From Acinetobacter chengduensis (GTDB lineage Bacteria; Pseudomonadota; Gammaproteobacteria; Pseudomonadales; Moraxellaceae), in assembly GCF_003664645.1 (NCBI RefSeq), contig NZ_RCHC01000007.1, forward strand, positions 124,001 to 188,000: 64,000 nt of DNA. The letters are read 5' to 3'. The notes below the pieces were generated by a model. The model did not search any database, was not told where the DNA came from, and saw nothing but the letters and a program-made list of their open reading frames with translations. The translations under genes were made by a program, and so were the position numbers. Shown one piece after another: positions 9,977-19,435 of the stretch (position 1 is the first letter of the stretch; each line of letters begins with the position of its first letter).

Positions 9977-10681
9977 ATGCGTAGCTTTTCTTATAGCACC
10001 CTTCTATTGGGTTTAGCATTAAGTACTACAGCCTTTGCTCAAAGTAATGAGACGATTAACTACAACCTCATTAACATTCAGGCTGAGGCGAGTCGTCAAG
10101 TGAGCAATGACGAAATGAATGCCGTACTTTATATTGAAAAATCCAACAAACAGCCGACAGAGTTGGCCAATCAAATTAATCAACTTATGTCACAAGCAGT
10201 ACAGACTGCAAAAAAATATCCAAGCATCAAAATTGAAACAGGTTCACAAAGTACCTACCCAATTTACGACAATGACAGCCAAAAATTAAAAGAATGGCGA
10301 GGCCGTGCAGAAATCCGTATTGAAAGTACAGACTTCAAAAATGCAAGTCAGCTCATTAGTGAGCTCCAACAGAATTTCCAAACACAATCCATCAACTTTA
10401 CTGTATCTGATGCCCAACGCAAAAAAGTCGAAAATGAGCTTGTCGTAGAGGCCTCTAAAAACTTTCAACAACGTGCGCAAACATTGTCACAAGCGTGGAA
10501 TAAATCAGGCTATAACTTGGTGAATATTAATTTAAACACTAGCAATTATGGTGGTCAGCCTGTACCTCGTATGGCCATGATGAAAGCATCATCTAATTCA
10601 CTTGAAATTGCAGATCAGCAAATGGCTGGCGGTGAGTCAAAAATTAGCGTGAATGCTTCAGGTACAATTCAGTTGAAATAG
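9977..10681 (+). CDS. SIMPL-domain (DUF541) periplasmic protein
   Basis: This is a secreted protein of the SIMPL/DUF541 family, a group of periplasmic or outer-membrane proteins whose biochemical role is not settled. A Sec signal peptide (residues 1-21, cleaved after TAFA) precedes a single SIMPL domain of about 205 residues. The family-typical segment around residues 80-115 (SQSTYPIYD, then a WRGRAEIRIES stretch) is evident. AAAGG lies seven bases before the ATG. It is transcribed alone, divergent from dat, and a hairpin follows it. Function in this organism is unknown. Confidence 0.85.
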   Translation: MRSFSYSTLLLGLALSTTAFAQSNETINYNLINIQAEASRQVSNDEMNAVLYIEKSNKQPTELANQINQLMSQAVQTAKKYPSIKIETGSQSTYPIYDNDSQKLKEWRGRAEIRIESTDFKNASQLISELQQNFQTQSINFTVSDAQRKKVENELVVEASKNFQQRAQTLSQAWNKSGYNLVNINLNTSNYGGQPVPRMAMMKASSNSLEIADQQMAGGESKISVNASGTIQLK

Positions 10682-10742
10682 TCTGATTATTCACCAGTAT
10701 TTGATGTCATTGAAAAATCAGCCTAATTGATGGTTTTCTCTT

Positions 10743-10779
10743 TAGCTCGTAGCATTAAACTACGGGCTAAATTTTTATT
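10743..10779 (+). terminator. Intrinsic terminator after SIMPL gene
   Basis: TAGCTCGTAG / CTACGGGCTA with one G-T pair and a seven-base loop is followed by a T-rich tract. Confidence 0.75.
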
Positions 10780-10872
10780 TAATATTTAGTCTTAATTTTT
10801 TGCATTTTTATTACATAGTTATTTCATAAATTTGCTACATTTTGTCGCATATTTTTTCGTTTATTTTTCGCT

Positions 10873-11475
10873 ATGCCTATTTCACTTGAACATTTAAATT
10901 TATGGCTGTATCAACTACTGAATGTGCCTGAGCAAGCCTCTAATGGCATGATGAATTATGCTATTTTTGTGGCGCATGATCTGATTTATCTCATGCTATT
11001 TATTTTTATTTTTTGCTGGTTGAGAGGGAGCTTTCAAACTAAAAAATTAATTCTAAAAGCATTTATTTTTACCGCAATTACCCTTTCTATTGGCGAAATC
11101 CTCTCCTTAGTTTTTGATACCCCACGCCCCTTTGTGATCGACGTTGGTCAAACACTGATTGAACACTCGCCTACCGGTTCTTTCCCAAGTAATCACATGG
11201 CTATCTTGAGTTCGATTGCTTTCTCATATTATTTTTCTGAACGTCGAGATATTGGCCGATTTTTAATTGCCGTCGCATGGCTGGTGGCTTGGTCACGTGT
11301 TTATGTTGGCGTACATTTCCCAATTGATATGCTTGGCGGTTTCTTTATTGCATGGGTGGTTAATTATTCTGGCTTAAAACTGTGGAATAAATATAAAGAC
11401 CAAATCATGATGTGGGTGATGAATGTTCATCAAAAATTATTTCGCCCTTTAATTGAAAAAGGCATTATTAAATAA
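10873..11475 (+). CDS. PAP2-family membrane phosphatase (undecaprenyl-diphosphatase type)
   Basis: This integral membrane phosphatase has about five or six transmembrane helices. The three PAP2 signature blocks are visible: the first shows only the TPRPF part at about residues 88-92, the second is GSFPSNH at about 102-108 and the third is SRVYVGVHFPIDMLGG at about 140-155. These supply the catalytic His pair and Asp. The family dephosphorylates lipid pyrophosphates, and recycling of undecaprenyl pyrophosphate for the cell wall is the likely role (BcrC/YbjG-like). Phosphatidylglycerophosphate or lipid A phosphates are alternatives. The gene is monocistronic, with a bidirectional terminator after it. 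Confidence 0.85.
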   Translation: MPISLEHLNLWLYQLLNVPEQASNGMMNYAIFVAHDLIYLMLFIFIFCWLRGSFQTKKLILKAFIFTAITLSIGEILSLVFDTPRPFVIDVGQTLIEHSPTGSFPSNHMAILSSIAFSYYFSERRDIGRFLIAVAWLVAWSRVYVGVHFPIDMLGGFFIAWVVNYSGLKLWNKYKDQIMMWVMNVHQKLFRPLIEKGIIK

Positions 11476-11513
11476 ATCTGTTTTACTCTGCTAAATCAGA
11501 ATTTTGAATGAAA

Positions 11514-11541
11514 AAAAAACAGCTCCTGAGAGCTGTTTTTT
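11514..11541. terminator. Bidirectional terminator between PAP2 gene and proB
   Basis: The stem AAAAAACAGCTC / GAGCTGTTTTTT with a CTGA loop lies between the ends of convergent genes. Confidence 0.9.
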
Positions 11542-11548
11542 ATGCCAA

Positions 11549-12682
11549 TTAGTAAATCGCCATGTGATTTCGATGAATCATTTCAAGTGAACGTGCCTCG
11601 CCCAAAACTTGATGCACTTTGTCTGAAGCTAAGCCTTTGACAATTTCCGCAGAACGCGAACTAAAATTCACACGCCCTACTGCAATACGATGGCCATGTG
11701 TATCCACACATTCCACCACATCACCACGCTCAAAATGCCCTTCAACAGCTTTTACACCTACAGGCAATAAACTACGATGATTATCACGAATTGCTTTTAC
11801 AGCACCATCATCAATCACGAGACGGCCAGCAGTTTGCAAATGCGCTGCCAACCATTGTTGATGTGCAGTGACTCGGTCATTATCAGTAATAAATAACGTA
11901 CCTAATAACTCACCCGCCATTACACGTGAAAGTACGCAATCACTATCACCACTGGCAATAACAGTAGGACAACCCGATTTTGCAGCAAGACGAGCAGCAC
12001 GAACTTTGGTCAACATGCCACCGCGACCAAACTTACCACCGCCACCAGCCATATCAAACAATGACTCATCCATAGCACGTACTGTATGGAACAATTTGGC
12101 ATTAGGATTTGAACGAGGGTCTGAATCAAACATGCCTTCTTGGTCCGTTAGAATCACCAAAAGATCCGCATGAACTTGACCCGCAACCATAGCAGCCAAT
12201 GTATCGTTATCACCAAAACGAATTTCGTCTGTAGATACTGTGTCATTTTCATTGATCACTGGAATGACACGCCAGTCGATCAAGTTTTGCAAAGCATCAC
12301 ATGAGTTTAAATAACGGCGACGATCTGCAAGGTCATCATGGGTTAAAAGCACTTGGGCTGTGCGAATAGAACGTTGTTCTAATACACTTGACCAAGTATG
12401 AATTAAGCCCATTTGGCCAATGGCTGCACACGCCTGAAGACTGGGTAGATCTGTGGGTCGGCTGTCTAGATTCATTCGAACCATGCCTTCAGCCACAGCA
12501 CCAGAAGACACTAGAATAATCTCGTGCCCTGCATTGTGTAGATCTGCAATTTGCCCCGCCCAATGCGAGATTGCATCTAGATCTAAACCTTTTCCGTTTG
12601 CTGTGAGTAAAGAAGATCCGATTTTAACAACGATTCTTTTGCAATCCTTAAGCTGACGCTGTCCATCTACCACTTGTATCAT
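11549..12682 (-). CDS. proB: Glutamate 5-kinase
   Basis: This is the first enzyme of proline synthesis, phosphorylating glutamate to gamma-glutamyl phosphate. The amino-acid-kinase domain (about 1-265) shows [10 protein letters not shown], the glycine-rich SSGAVAEG and NENDTVS in the active site. A C-terminal PUA domain (about 285-365) is present, as in E. coli ProB. The length of 377 is typical. It lies 30 bp downstream of obgE and ends at a bidirectional terminator, so the two are probably cotranscribed. GAGGAC precedes the ATG. Assignment is secure. Confidence 0.96.
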   Translation of the reverse strand: MIQVVDGQRQLKDCKRIVVKIGSSLLTANGKGLDLDAISHWAGQIADLHNAGHEIILVSSGAVAEGMVRMNLDSRPTDLPSLQACAAIGQMGLIHTWSSVLEQRSIRTAQVLLTHDDLADRRRYLNSCDALQNLIDWRVIPVINENDTVSTDEIRFGDNDTLAAMVAGQVHADLLVILTDQEGMFDSDPRSNPNAKLFHTVRAMDESLFDMAGGGGKFGRGGMLTKVRAARLAAKSGCPTVIASGDSDCVLSRVMAGELLGTLFITDNDRVTAHQQWLAAHLQTAGRLVIDDGAVKAIRDNHRSLLPVGVKAVEGHFERGDVVECVDTHGHRIAVGRVNFSSRSAEIVKGLASDKVHQVLGEARSLEMIHRNHMAIY

Positions 12683-12712
12683 CTTGTCCTCAGTTACTCT
12701 TAATTATAGAGC

Positions 12713-13939
<1,227 letters not shown>

Positions 13940-14194
13940 CTAAAAACTTTAAAACCGCCTATTCTGCCATATTTTAAAGAATTTCTCGAATAGAATTATT
14001 CAGCATTCGCTGAGTATTTCTATTTTATGGGCGATATTTTGTGCGATACCTAGTCAGTAATTGGCATTTACCCAGCAATTTTTGGAAAAATTTACCTCAT
14101 TAATTGGTTTTATATATCGGCTCATCTTTTAAACTTATTTGTCTTCATTTCATCAGATCGATATATTTCTGACATGATGTTATAGGGATATATC

Positions 14195-15403
14195 ATGCCT
14201 CCTCAGTATAGCAATGAAATGCAATCTGAACTTTCTGCTCAATTTGTCCTTTTAATGGCGCTTGCATGTGGTTTATGTGCAGGTTCAGCTTATTTTAATC
14301 AGCCACTGATTTATTCTATTCAGCACAGCCTTAAAATTACTACAGATCAAGCGGGTTTGTCTGTGGTATTGGCTCAGGTTGGCTATGGCTTAGGACTTAT
14401 GCTTCTTGTGCCTTTGGGGGATTTACTCAACAAAAGAAAGCTTATTGTATGCCTGATGGTCTTTGCGGCCATTTCACAAGTTCTTTTATCTTTTAGCACT
14501 CACGTGATTTGGCTGTATAGCTTCACTCTTTGTGCGACTTTTGGCGCAATTTCAGCTCAAATTTTAATTCCTTTTGCTTCAAGCATCAGTTCACCCGCTC
14601 AAAGTGCAGCCACAGTAGGAAAACTCATGAGTGGTTTGGTCATGGGCATTATTTTATCGCGAACATTTGCGGGTTTCGTATCTACCTATTGGTCATGGAA
14701 CATGGTGTATTTAAGCAGTGGGATTACCACACTTTTATTTGCACTACTGATGTGGCACAAACTGCCCAACACTCAAGCCAATTCACAGCTCACAATCGCA
14801 AAAATTTATCAGTCGCTATTTAATCTTGCAAAATCAGAACCGCATTTAATCCGACGCGCCTGTGCTGGTGCTTTAGGTTTTGCCATTTTATCAATGGTTT
14901 TCACTTCTATGACCTTTGTGCTGGCCAATCCGCCCTATCACTTTTCAGATTTTGAGATTGGTTTGTTTGGCTTGCTGGGCGTGATTGGTATTTACTCATC
15001 CAGCTGGTCTGGGCGTAAGGTCGGCTTAGGTCAGGAAAATAAAGTCGCGCTGATCTGCATCAGTCTTATGCTATTGTCTTGCCTGCCAATGGCTTTTGCA
15101 CAATTGAATATTGTGGCCTACGCCATAGGCGTGCTTATGAGCTACTTTGGTCTAACTGCATTTCATGTACTGAACCAAAATTTGGTCTATCGCATTAACC
15201 CAACAGCACGATCCCGCATTAATGCAGTGTATATGACCATTTACTTTTCGGGCGCAGCTTTAGGCTCTTTAACAGCCGTATATGCATGGCAACATTGGGG
15301 CTGGTTGGGCTGTGTTAGCTGTGCCTTTATTTTCGCGCTTGGTATTCTAATCCTCGACCGTTTGGATTTTAGAACCATGCAATCAGCCACCCAAGCACGT
15401 TAA
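14195..15403 (+). CDS. MFS transporter (AraJ/YgaY-like)
   Basis: This 402-residue integral membrane protein has 12 predicted transmembrane segments. The A-motif-like loop between helices 2 and 3 reads PLGDLLNKRKLI. The early AYFNQPLIYSI segment is typical of a clade of putative drug or metabolite efflux carriers. TAGGGA lies eight bases before the ATG. It is monocistronic and faces the hxlR gene tail-to-tail. The substrate cannot be inferred from sequence. Confidence 0.85.
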   Translation: MPPQYSNEMQSELSAQFVLLMALACGLCAGSAYFNQPLIYSIQHSLKITTDQAGLSVVLAQVGYGLGLMLLVPLGDLLNKRKLIVCLMVFAAISQVLLSFSTHVIWLYSFTLCATFGAISAQILIPFASSISSPAQSAATVGKLMSGLVMGIILSRTFAGFVSTYWSWNMVYLSSGITTLLFALLMWHKLPNTQANSQLTIAKIYQSLFNLAKSEPHLIRRACAGALGFAILSMVFTSMTFVLANPPYHFSDFEIGLFGLLGVIGIYSSSWSGRKVGLGQENKVALICISLMLLSCLPMAFAQLNIVAYAIGVLMSYFGLTAFHVLNQNLVYRINPTARSRINAVYMTIYFSGAALGSLTAVYAWQHWGWLGCVSCAFIFALGILILDRLDFRTMQSATQAR

Positions 15404-15455
15404 GACTGATACATATACAACACAACAATATTAAACTAGGGCTGTATGATTTAAC

Positions 15456-15504
15456 GAGTGTCGTACACTCAAAATAGGTGAGCTATGGTTGCTAGAAAGC
15501 AACC
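15456..15504. repeat. Short inverted repeats between convergent genes
   Basis: GAGTG/CACTC (15456-15470) and a perfect 7-bp hairpin GGTTGCT/AGCAACC (15487-15504) lie between the MFS gene and hxlR. They may form a bidirectional terminator, although no long T-run follows. Confidence 0.4.
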
Positions 15505-15555
15505 TTGTTCACGCCCGATTTAGTCGTTAGGTAGACAAATTTATCAACTTATAAA

Positions 15556-15936
15556 CTAAGACACTTTAGAAACGGCTGCTTTATTATCTAAAATATCGGG
15601 TAATTTTGTTTCAATCCAACCAATCAAATACAGTACTTTTTCAGCGGCTTGTGAGCCTGTAATGGTCAGCTGATATTCAACCTTTGGCGGTACAACTGGA
15701 TAAACTGTACGCAAAATAAAGCCATCACTTTCGAGCATTTTCAGTGTCTGCGCCAGCATCTTTTCACTAATGCCTTCTATGCGTTGTTTAAGTTCACTAA
15801 AACGATGCACACCATCATTTAAACAACGTAATACCAGCACCGACCATTTATTGGTTAAGTGCTCCAAGATGTCACGTGATGGACAATTCGTGGATAAAAC
15901 TTGACCTAATAATTTACTTGAAGCGTAGTTAGACAT
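15556..15936 (-). CDS. HxlR-family transcriptional regulator (YtfH/QorR-like)
   Basis: This is a 126-residue winged-helix repressor. The HxlR core reads CPSRDILEHLTNKWSVLVL, then FSELKQRIEGISEKML, then the wing around YPVVPPKVEYQLT. The conserved N-terminal Cys (in NCPSRD) is the residue modified by quinones or diamide in well-studied members (QorR, YodB). The start is the ATG at 15936, with AGGAGAG six bases upstream; the TTG just before it is less likely. It is divergent from qorB, exactly as ytfH is from qorB in enterics, so it probably represses qorB and itself through the palindrome between them. Confidence 0.88.
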   Translation of the reverse strand: MSNYASSKLLGQVLSTNCPSRDILEHLTNKWSVLVLRCLNDGVHRFSELKQRIEGISEKMLAQTLKMLESDGFILRTVYPVVPPKVEYQLTITGSQAAEKVLYLIGWIETKLPDILDNKAAVSKVS

Positions 15937-15977
15937 CAAATCTCTCCTAATGGTAATAAACTTACTTTTTGGTACGT

Positions 15978-15994
15978 ACTTACATTTAGTAAGT
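15978..15994. promoter_or_regulatory. Palindromic operator candidate between hxlR and qorB
   Basis: ACTTAC-ATTTA-GTAAGT is a perfect 6-5-6 palindrome 42 bp upstream of the hxlR start and 61 bp upstream of qorB. A further half-site, CTTACT, lies at 15961. Its position in the shared promoter fits an HxlR dimer site. Confidence 0.6.
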
Positions 15995-16054
15995 TAACAG
16001 ATTAGTATTTATGCATCAAGTTTATTTTTCATACAACAACATGAGGGTTTATAG

Positions 16055-16909
16055 ATGAAAATTGCAATCACTGGTGCAACAGGTCAACTCGGTCAATTGG
16101 TTATTCAAGCCTTATTAAAACGCGTCAGTGCGGATCAAATTGTGGCTTTAGTACGTAACGAAAGCAAAGCAACAGCTTTGTCTGAGCAAGGCGTTGAATT
16201 ACGTCATTTTGATTATGACGCGCCTGAAAGCTTAGCACCAGCGCTACAAGGCATCGACAAATTATTACTTATTTCTGCCAATGAAGTTGGCCGTCGTACA
16301 CCACAGCATAAAGCAGTGATTGAAGCAGCTCAATTGGCGAAAGTTCCTTATATTGCCTATACCAGCTTATTACGTGCAGACAGCTCACCTTTAGGCCTAG
16401 CACAAGAGCATCGTGAGACCGAAGCGCTTATTCAAGCCAGCGGTTTAAGCTATACCTTATTACGCAATAATTGGTACAGCGAAAACTATCTTGCGGGCGT
16501 TGAGCACAATGTAGCGTCTGGAAAACTCTTTAGTGCAACACAAAATGGCCTTATCAGCTCGGCATCTCGTGCTGACTATGCAGAAGCAGCAGCTGAAGTT
16601 TTAACAACTCAGGGCCATGAGCAAAAAACTTATGAACTCGCTGGCTCACAAAGTTTTACCAAAGCAGACTTAGCGACTTATATTGCAAATGCAGCATCTA
16701 AACCCGTGCAATATGTAGAAATTGATGCAGAAAGCTTCGCTCAAGGGCTTACTCAAGCAGGCTTACCAGAACCTGTAGTGAACTTAATCACTCAAGCTGA
16801 TGTGGAAACAGCAAATGGTGCGATGTTTAGTGACCGTACGGATTTAGAACAATTACTTGGCCGTAAAACCATCTCCATTCAATCGCAAGTAGAAGCTTTG
16901 TTTAAATAA
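16055..16909 (+). CDS. qorB: NAD(P)H:quinone oxidoreductase QorB-type (NmrA-like SDR)
   Basis: This soluble NADPH-dependent quinone reductase is an atypical SDR. The N-terminal Rossmann motif ITGATGQLG (residues 4-12) and the NADP-type RNESKA after beta-2 are visible. YTSLLRADSSPLGLAQEH and LRNNWYSENY match the QorB family pattern. The length of 284 equals E. coli QorB (286). GAGGG precedes the ATG. The divergent HxlR regulator supports a role in handling quinone or electrophile stress. Other NmrA-family roles are possible. Confidence 0.9.
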   Translation: MKIAITGATGQLGQLVIQALLKRVSADQIVALVRNESKATALSEQGVELRHFDYDAPESLAPALQGIDKLLLISANEVGRRTPQHKAVIEAAQLAKVPYIAYTSLLRADSSPLGLAQEHRETEALIQASGLSYTLLRNNWYSENYLAGVEHNVASGKLFSATQNGLISSASRADYAEAAAEVLTTQGHEQKTYELAGSQSFTKADLATYIANAASKPVQYVEIDAESFAQGLTQAGLPEPVVNLITQADVETANGAMFSDRTDLEQLLGRKTISIQSQVEALFK

Positions 16910-16938
16910 TATTCAATTTTCTTGAAATTTCCCCCATA

Positions 16939-16972
16939 GCTTCACGTAATTGAATATTCAATCACGTGAAGC
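16939..16972. repeat. 34-bp near-perfect palindrome between convergent genes
   Basis: Two 17-base arms, one beginning GCTTCACGT and the other ending ACGTGAAGC, meet without a loop and have a single mismatch. It lies between the ends of qorB and the leftward repeat-protein gene. It may act as a bidirectional terminator, though the flanks lack a T-run. Confidence 0.7.
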
Positions 16973-16980
16973 ACTTCATA

Positions 16981-17661
16981 TTAAGGATGAATATTTTTGA
17001 GTGGCAAATTCATTTGCATATTTAAATTGGCTTTGGTGTTACGCTCAGTGTTGTACATGGTCGCATGAAAAGCTGCGATGTTTTGTAAGGTAATTGGATC
17101 ATTGAGGTTTAGCTTTGGCGTAAATTGATGATCTACATATAAATGGACGGACTCATTAAAGTCGAAATAAACAGGCCCATGAAACATAATTTTTACGGGT
17201 AGCTGATATTGGCGCTTTAAATGAAACGGCACATCTAAATGAATCGGAATATCGAGTTTTAAAGGGAATTTAGGCAAAAGTTTATTTTGATAAATTAAGT
17301 CTGTTGTGGTTTCCAATGGCATATTTTGTCGAATTTTCAATTGTGTTTGATAGTCCAAATCAACTTGAATCGGTACTTCTACAGTAAATGCTAAATCTGC
17401 CAAATACTTACCTTTCAAAGGTAAGTCCAGTTGTCTTTTTAAATCAATTTTTGTATCTAAAGTGCCACGCGCATGTGCTTGTAAATAATTACCTACGTGA
17501 ATAATTGTAGGCAGTGAATGTGATAATTGAATATTGGCTTGTTGTGCTTTTACCTGCAAAGATGCCTGTACATTGAGATAGATCCAAAACAGCAATGCCA
17601 CCAAACTGGTGATCGCAACAAATCCCCATAGCCAGTACTTTATAGAATAATGACTTTTCAT
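16981..17661 (-). CDS. Membrane-anchored beta-repeat protein of unknown function (copy 2)
   Basis: I do not recognise a named family. The protein has 226 residues. A short basic tail and one N-terminal membrane segment (about 10-30) are followed by about 190 residues, presumably periplasmic, of alternating hydrophobic/polar sequence with recurrent Leu-Pro-Leu and Val-Pro-Ile steps. The core PLKLDIPIHLDVPF resembles PIQLDVPINIDVPL in the gene upstream, so the two look like paralogues. The upstream gene ends three bases before this start, so they are cotranscribed. There are no cysteines in the exported part. An extended beta structure is likely; function is unknown. Confidence 0.7.
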   Translation of the reverse strand: MKSHYSIKYWLWGFVAITSLVALLFWIYLNVQASLQVKAQQANIQLSHSLPTIIHVGNYLQAHARGTLDTKIDLKRQLDLPLKGKYLADLAFTVEVPIQVDLDYQTQLKIRQNMPLETTTDLIYQNKLLPKFPLKLDIPIHLDVPFHLKRQYQLPVKIMFHGPVYFDFNESVHLYVDHQFTPKLNLNDPITLQNIAAFHATMYNTERNTKANLNMQMNLPLKNIHP

Positions 17662-17664
17662 AGC

Positions 17665-18372
17665 CTACTTGCCTGTCGTACTAGAAGTTTGACGAGACAA
17701 TGTCATGTCTTTGAGTGGAATGACCAATTCACCCTGCTTAATTTTGACTGGTAAAGTATTTTGCACATCAACAGTTGCCTTCAGTGCTGTTGAAATTGGC
17801 ACATTCAAATGGCCATTTATAGGAATATTGGCATTAATTTTCGTGTTTAATGGAATATTTAAATTTTCTTTCAGCTGTGTTTTGACGGGAGCATCAAATT
17901 TTAAATGAACTTTTTGCGATAGAGGTACATCGATATTAATAGGCACGTCTAATTGAATTGGAATATTTCCTTTTAAAGGTAGAGTGATATCCCGCCCTAG
18001 CACACGCACTTGAACCTTGGTATTAATGGGCATGTCTTGATTAATTTTAAGCACTTCTCGTACTGGAATAACCGTTTGAATAGGCACCTGATTATCAAAA
18101 TACACGCGTGGTGTTAAGGTTTGTGTGAGTGGAATGTGCAACTGTTCTTGTATTGGAATAGAAGCGTTCACTCGACCAGAAACATCAACATTAAGTGCAT
18201 CGTGTATTTTCACTTCTGCTTGTAAAGGCTCTTGTAAATCAATACTTACGCTTTGATTTTCGAGTGGAATATAGATATTAAAGTGTTTAAACACCCAAAT
18301 CGCGATGAGTACACCGCAAATGGAAGCCAACACAATTAATGCTAATCCACTTAGCATGTGCTTTGCCTGCAA
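17665..18372 (-). CDS. Membrane-anchored beta-repeat protein of unknown function (copy 1)
   Basis: This is the first gene of a two-gene unit. Residues about 8-30 form one membrane helix. The remaining 200 residues show a loose repeat in which Ile/Val-Pro-Ile/Leu steps recur about every 10-16 residues, for example IPIQEQLHIPL, NIPLNTKINANIPI and GHLNVPI. Proline and branched hydrophobics dominate and aromatics are rare. The start is uncertain. A TTG at 18372 has AAGGATAGG upstream, and an ATG at 18357 has a weaker AGG. Topology suggests a periplasmic protein held in the inner membrane. It could be a scaffold or envelope-spanning element, but no function is assigned. Confidence 0.7.
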   Translation of the reverse strand: MQAKHMLSGLALIVLASICGVLIAIWVFKHFNIYIPLENQSVSIDLQEPLQAEVKIHDALNVDVSGRVNASIPIQEQLHIPLTQTLTPRVYFDNQVPIQTVIPVREVLKINQDMPINTKVQVRVLGRDITLPLKGNIPIQLDVPINIDVPLSQKVHLKFDAPVKTQLKENLNIPLNTKINANIPINGHLNVPISTALKATVDVQNTLPVKIKQGELVIPLKDMTLSRQTSSTTGK

Positions 18373-18673
18373 AACCTATCCTTGTATTTTTATTTTTGAA
18401 TATCTCAGTGTGCGCAATAAATACATGCAGGTGTGCAATTTTTTGTATGTTAATTTGCAAAATCGGTAACCGTTTAGATTTCTATTTTGGTTCCAGCTGG
18501 GTATTTTTTCTTATTTAGAGTTAAGCGGGACTGTATGAAACTGTATAAATGAGCTATTCAATAGGCATAAAAAATGACACCTGCCTAAAAATTCATGCAT
18601 TAAAACAGGATTTATTTATTTTAAATATATGATATTAAATAAATTATTTAATATATTCTTAAAAATATAAATA
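18373..18673. other. A/T-rich intergenic region
   Basis: This 301-bp region lies between the GNAT gene end and the repeat-protein operon start. It presumably contains the promoter of that operon. No hairpin with a clear T-run, RNA gene or credible ORF was seen. Confidence 0.5.
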
Positions 18674-19171
18674 TTAGATCACAAAAAACTTCATTAGCCG
18701 CTCATCAATATACCCATCATTCTCTTTTAAAGCTTTATGTTCAATTCCATACGTTTGAAAACCAAATTTTTCATAAAGATGAATTGCTACCTTATTATCA
18801 TCTGCAACAGTCAATAGAATTTGTTCTATCTTGTTTTTACAATATTTTATAATTATATTTAGTAACTGATTTGCAATACTTTTTTGTTGAAATTCAGGCT
18901 CAATAAAAACACTAGATAAATGTGCTTTATGAGAAAATTTTGCTCCAACTTCTTGTGTTAATGTGGCTAAGCCTATGATTTTATTTTTGTGATATACACC
19001 AAGTACACTCGAATTTGATAAGCAGGCTTCAAAAAATATTAATGATTGATTTACCTCAGCCGAATAAGTAGATCCAAATATTTTTGGTGATTTTTTTAAA
19101 GCTGAAAGTCTAATCGTTCTAAAATCTTCAACATCATTGATATCTAAAGTTTTAATCTCAATATTTAACAT
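18674..19171 (-). CDS. GNAT-family N-acetyltransferase
   Basis: This 165-residue protein of the Gcn5-related acetyltransferase fold transfers an acetyl group from acetyl-CoA to an unknown amine. Motif A is present as LSSVFIEPEFQQKSIANQLL. The pyrophosphate loop reads QQKSIA rather than the usual Q/R-x-x-G-x-G/A, so the central Gly is replaced by Ser. Motif B follows as NKVAIHLYEKFGFQ. The gene is clearly more A/T-rich than its neighbours, which may mean recent acquisition. It stands alone on the minus strand. Confidence 0.82.
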   Translation of the reverse strand: MLNIEIKTLDINDVEDFRTIRLSALKKSPKIFGSTYSAEVNQSLIFFEACLSNSSVLGVYHKNKIIGLATLTQEVGAKFSHKAHLSSVFIEPEFQQKSIANQLLNIIIKYCKNKIEQILLTVADDNKVAIHLYEKFGFQTYGIEHKALKENDGYIDERLMKFFVI

Positions 19172-19387
19172 ATTCTTCTATTAGAAATAGTTTAATCGCG
19201 TTTAACTTAGCATAAATTGTTTCTTCGAATTCTAAAAAGCCTATACTTCAGTGCTGTAATTAGACCACCTATTAATATCTACAACATGCTAAGTATTGAT
19301 TGTATAAACAGTTCTTTATTTTTACTTTTGTTCATCAATCCATTCAAAACAACTCATCAGCTACGCTTTAAGCGACATTATTTACAA

Positions 19388-19420
19388 TAAAAAAGAGCCT
19401 CATAAGAGACTCTTTTTTAT
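19388..19420. terminator. Intrinsic terminator after gap
   Basis: AAAAAGAG-CCTC / GAG-ACTCTTTTTT forms a hairpin 16 bp past the GAPDH stop codon. T-runs occur on both strands. Confidence 0.85.
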
Positions 19421-19435
19421 ATCAAACTGAACTAA

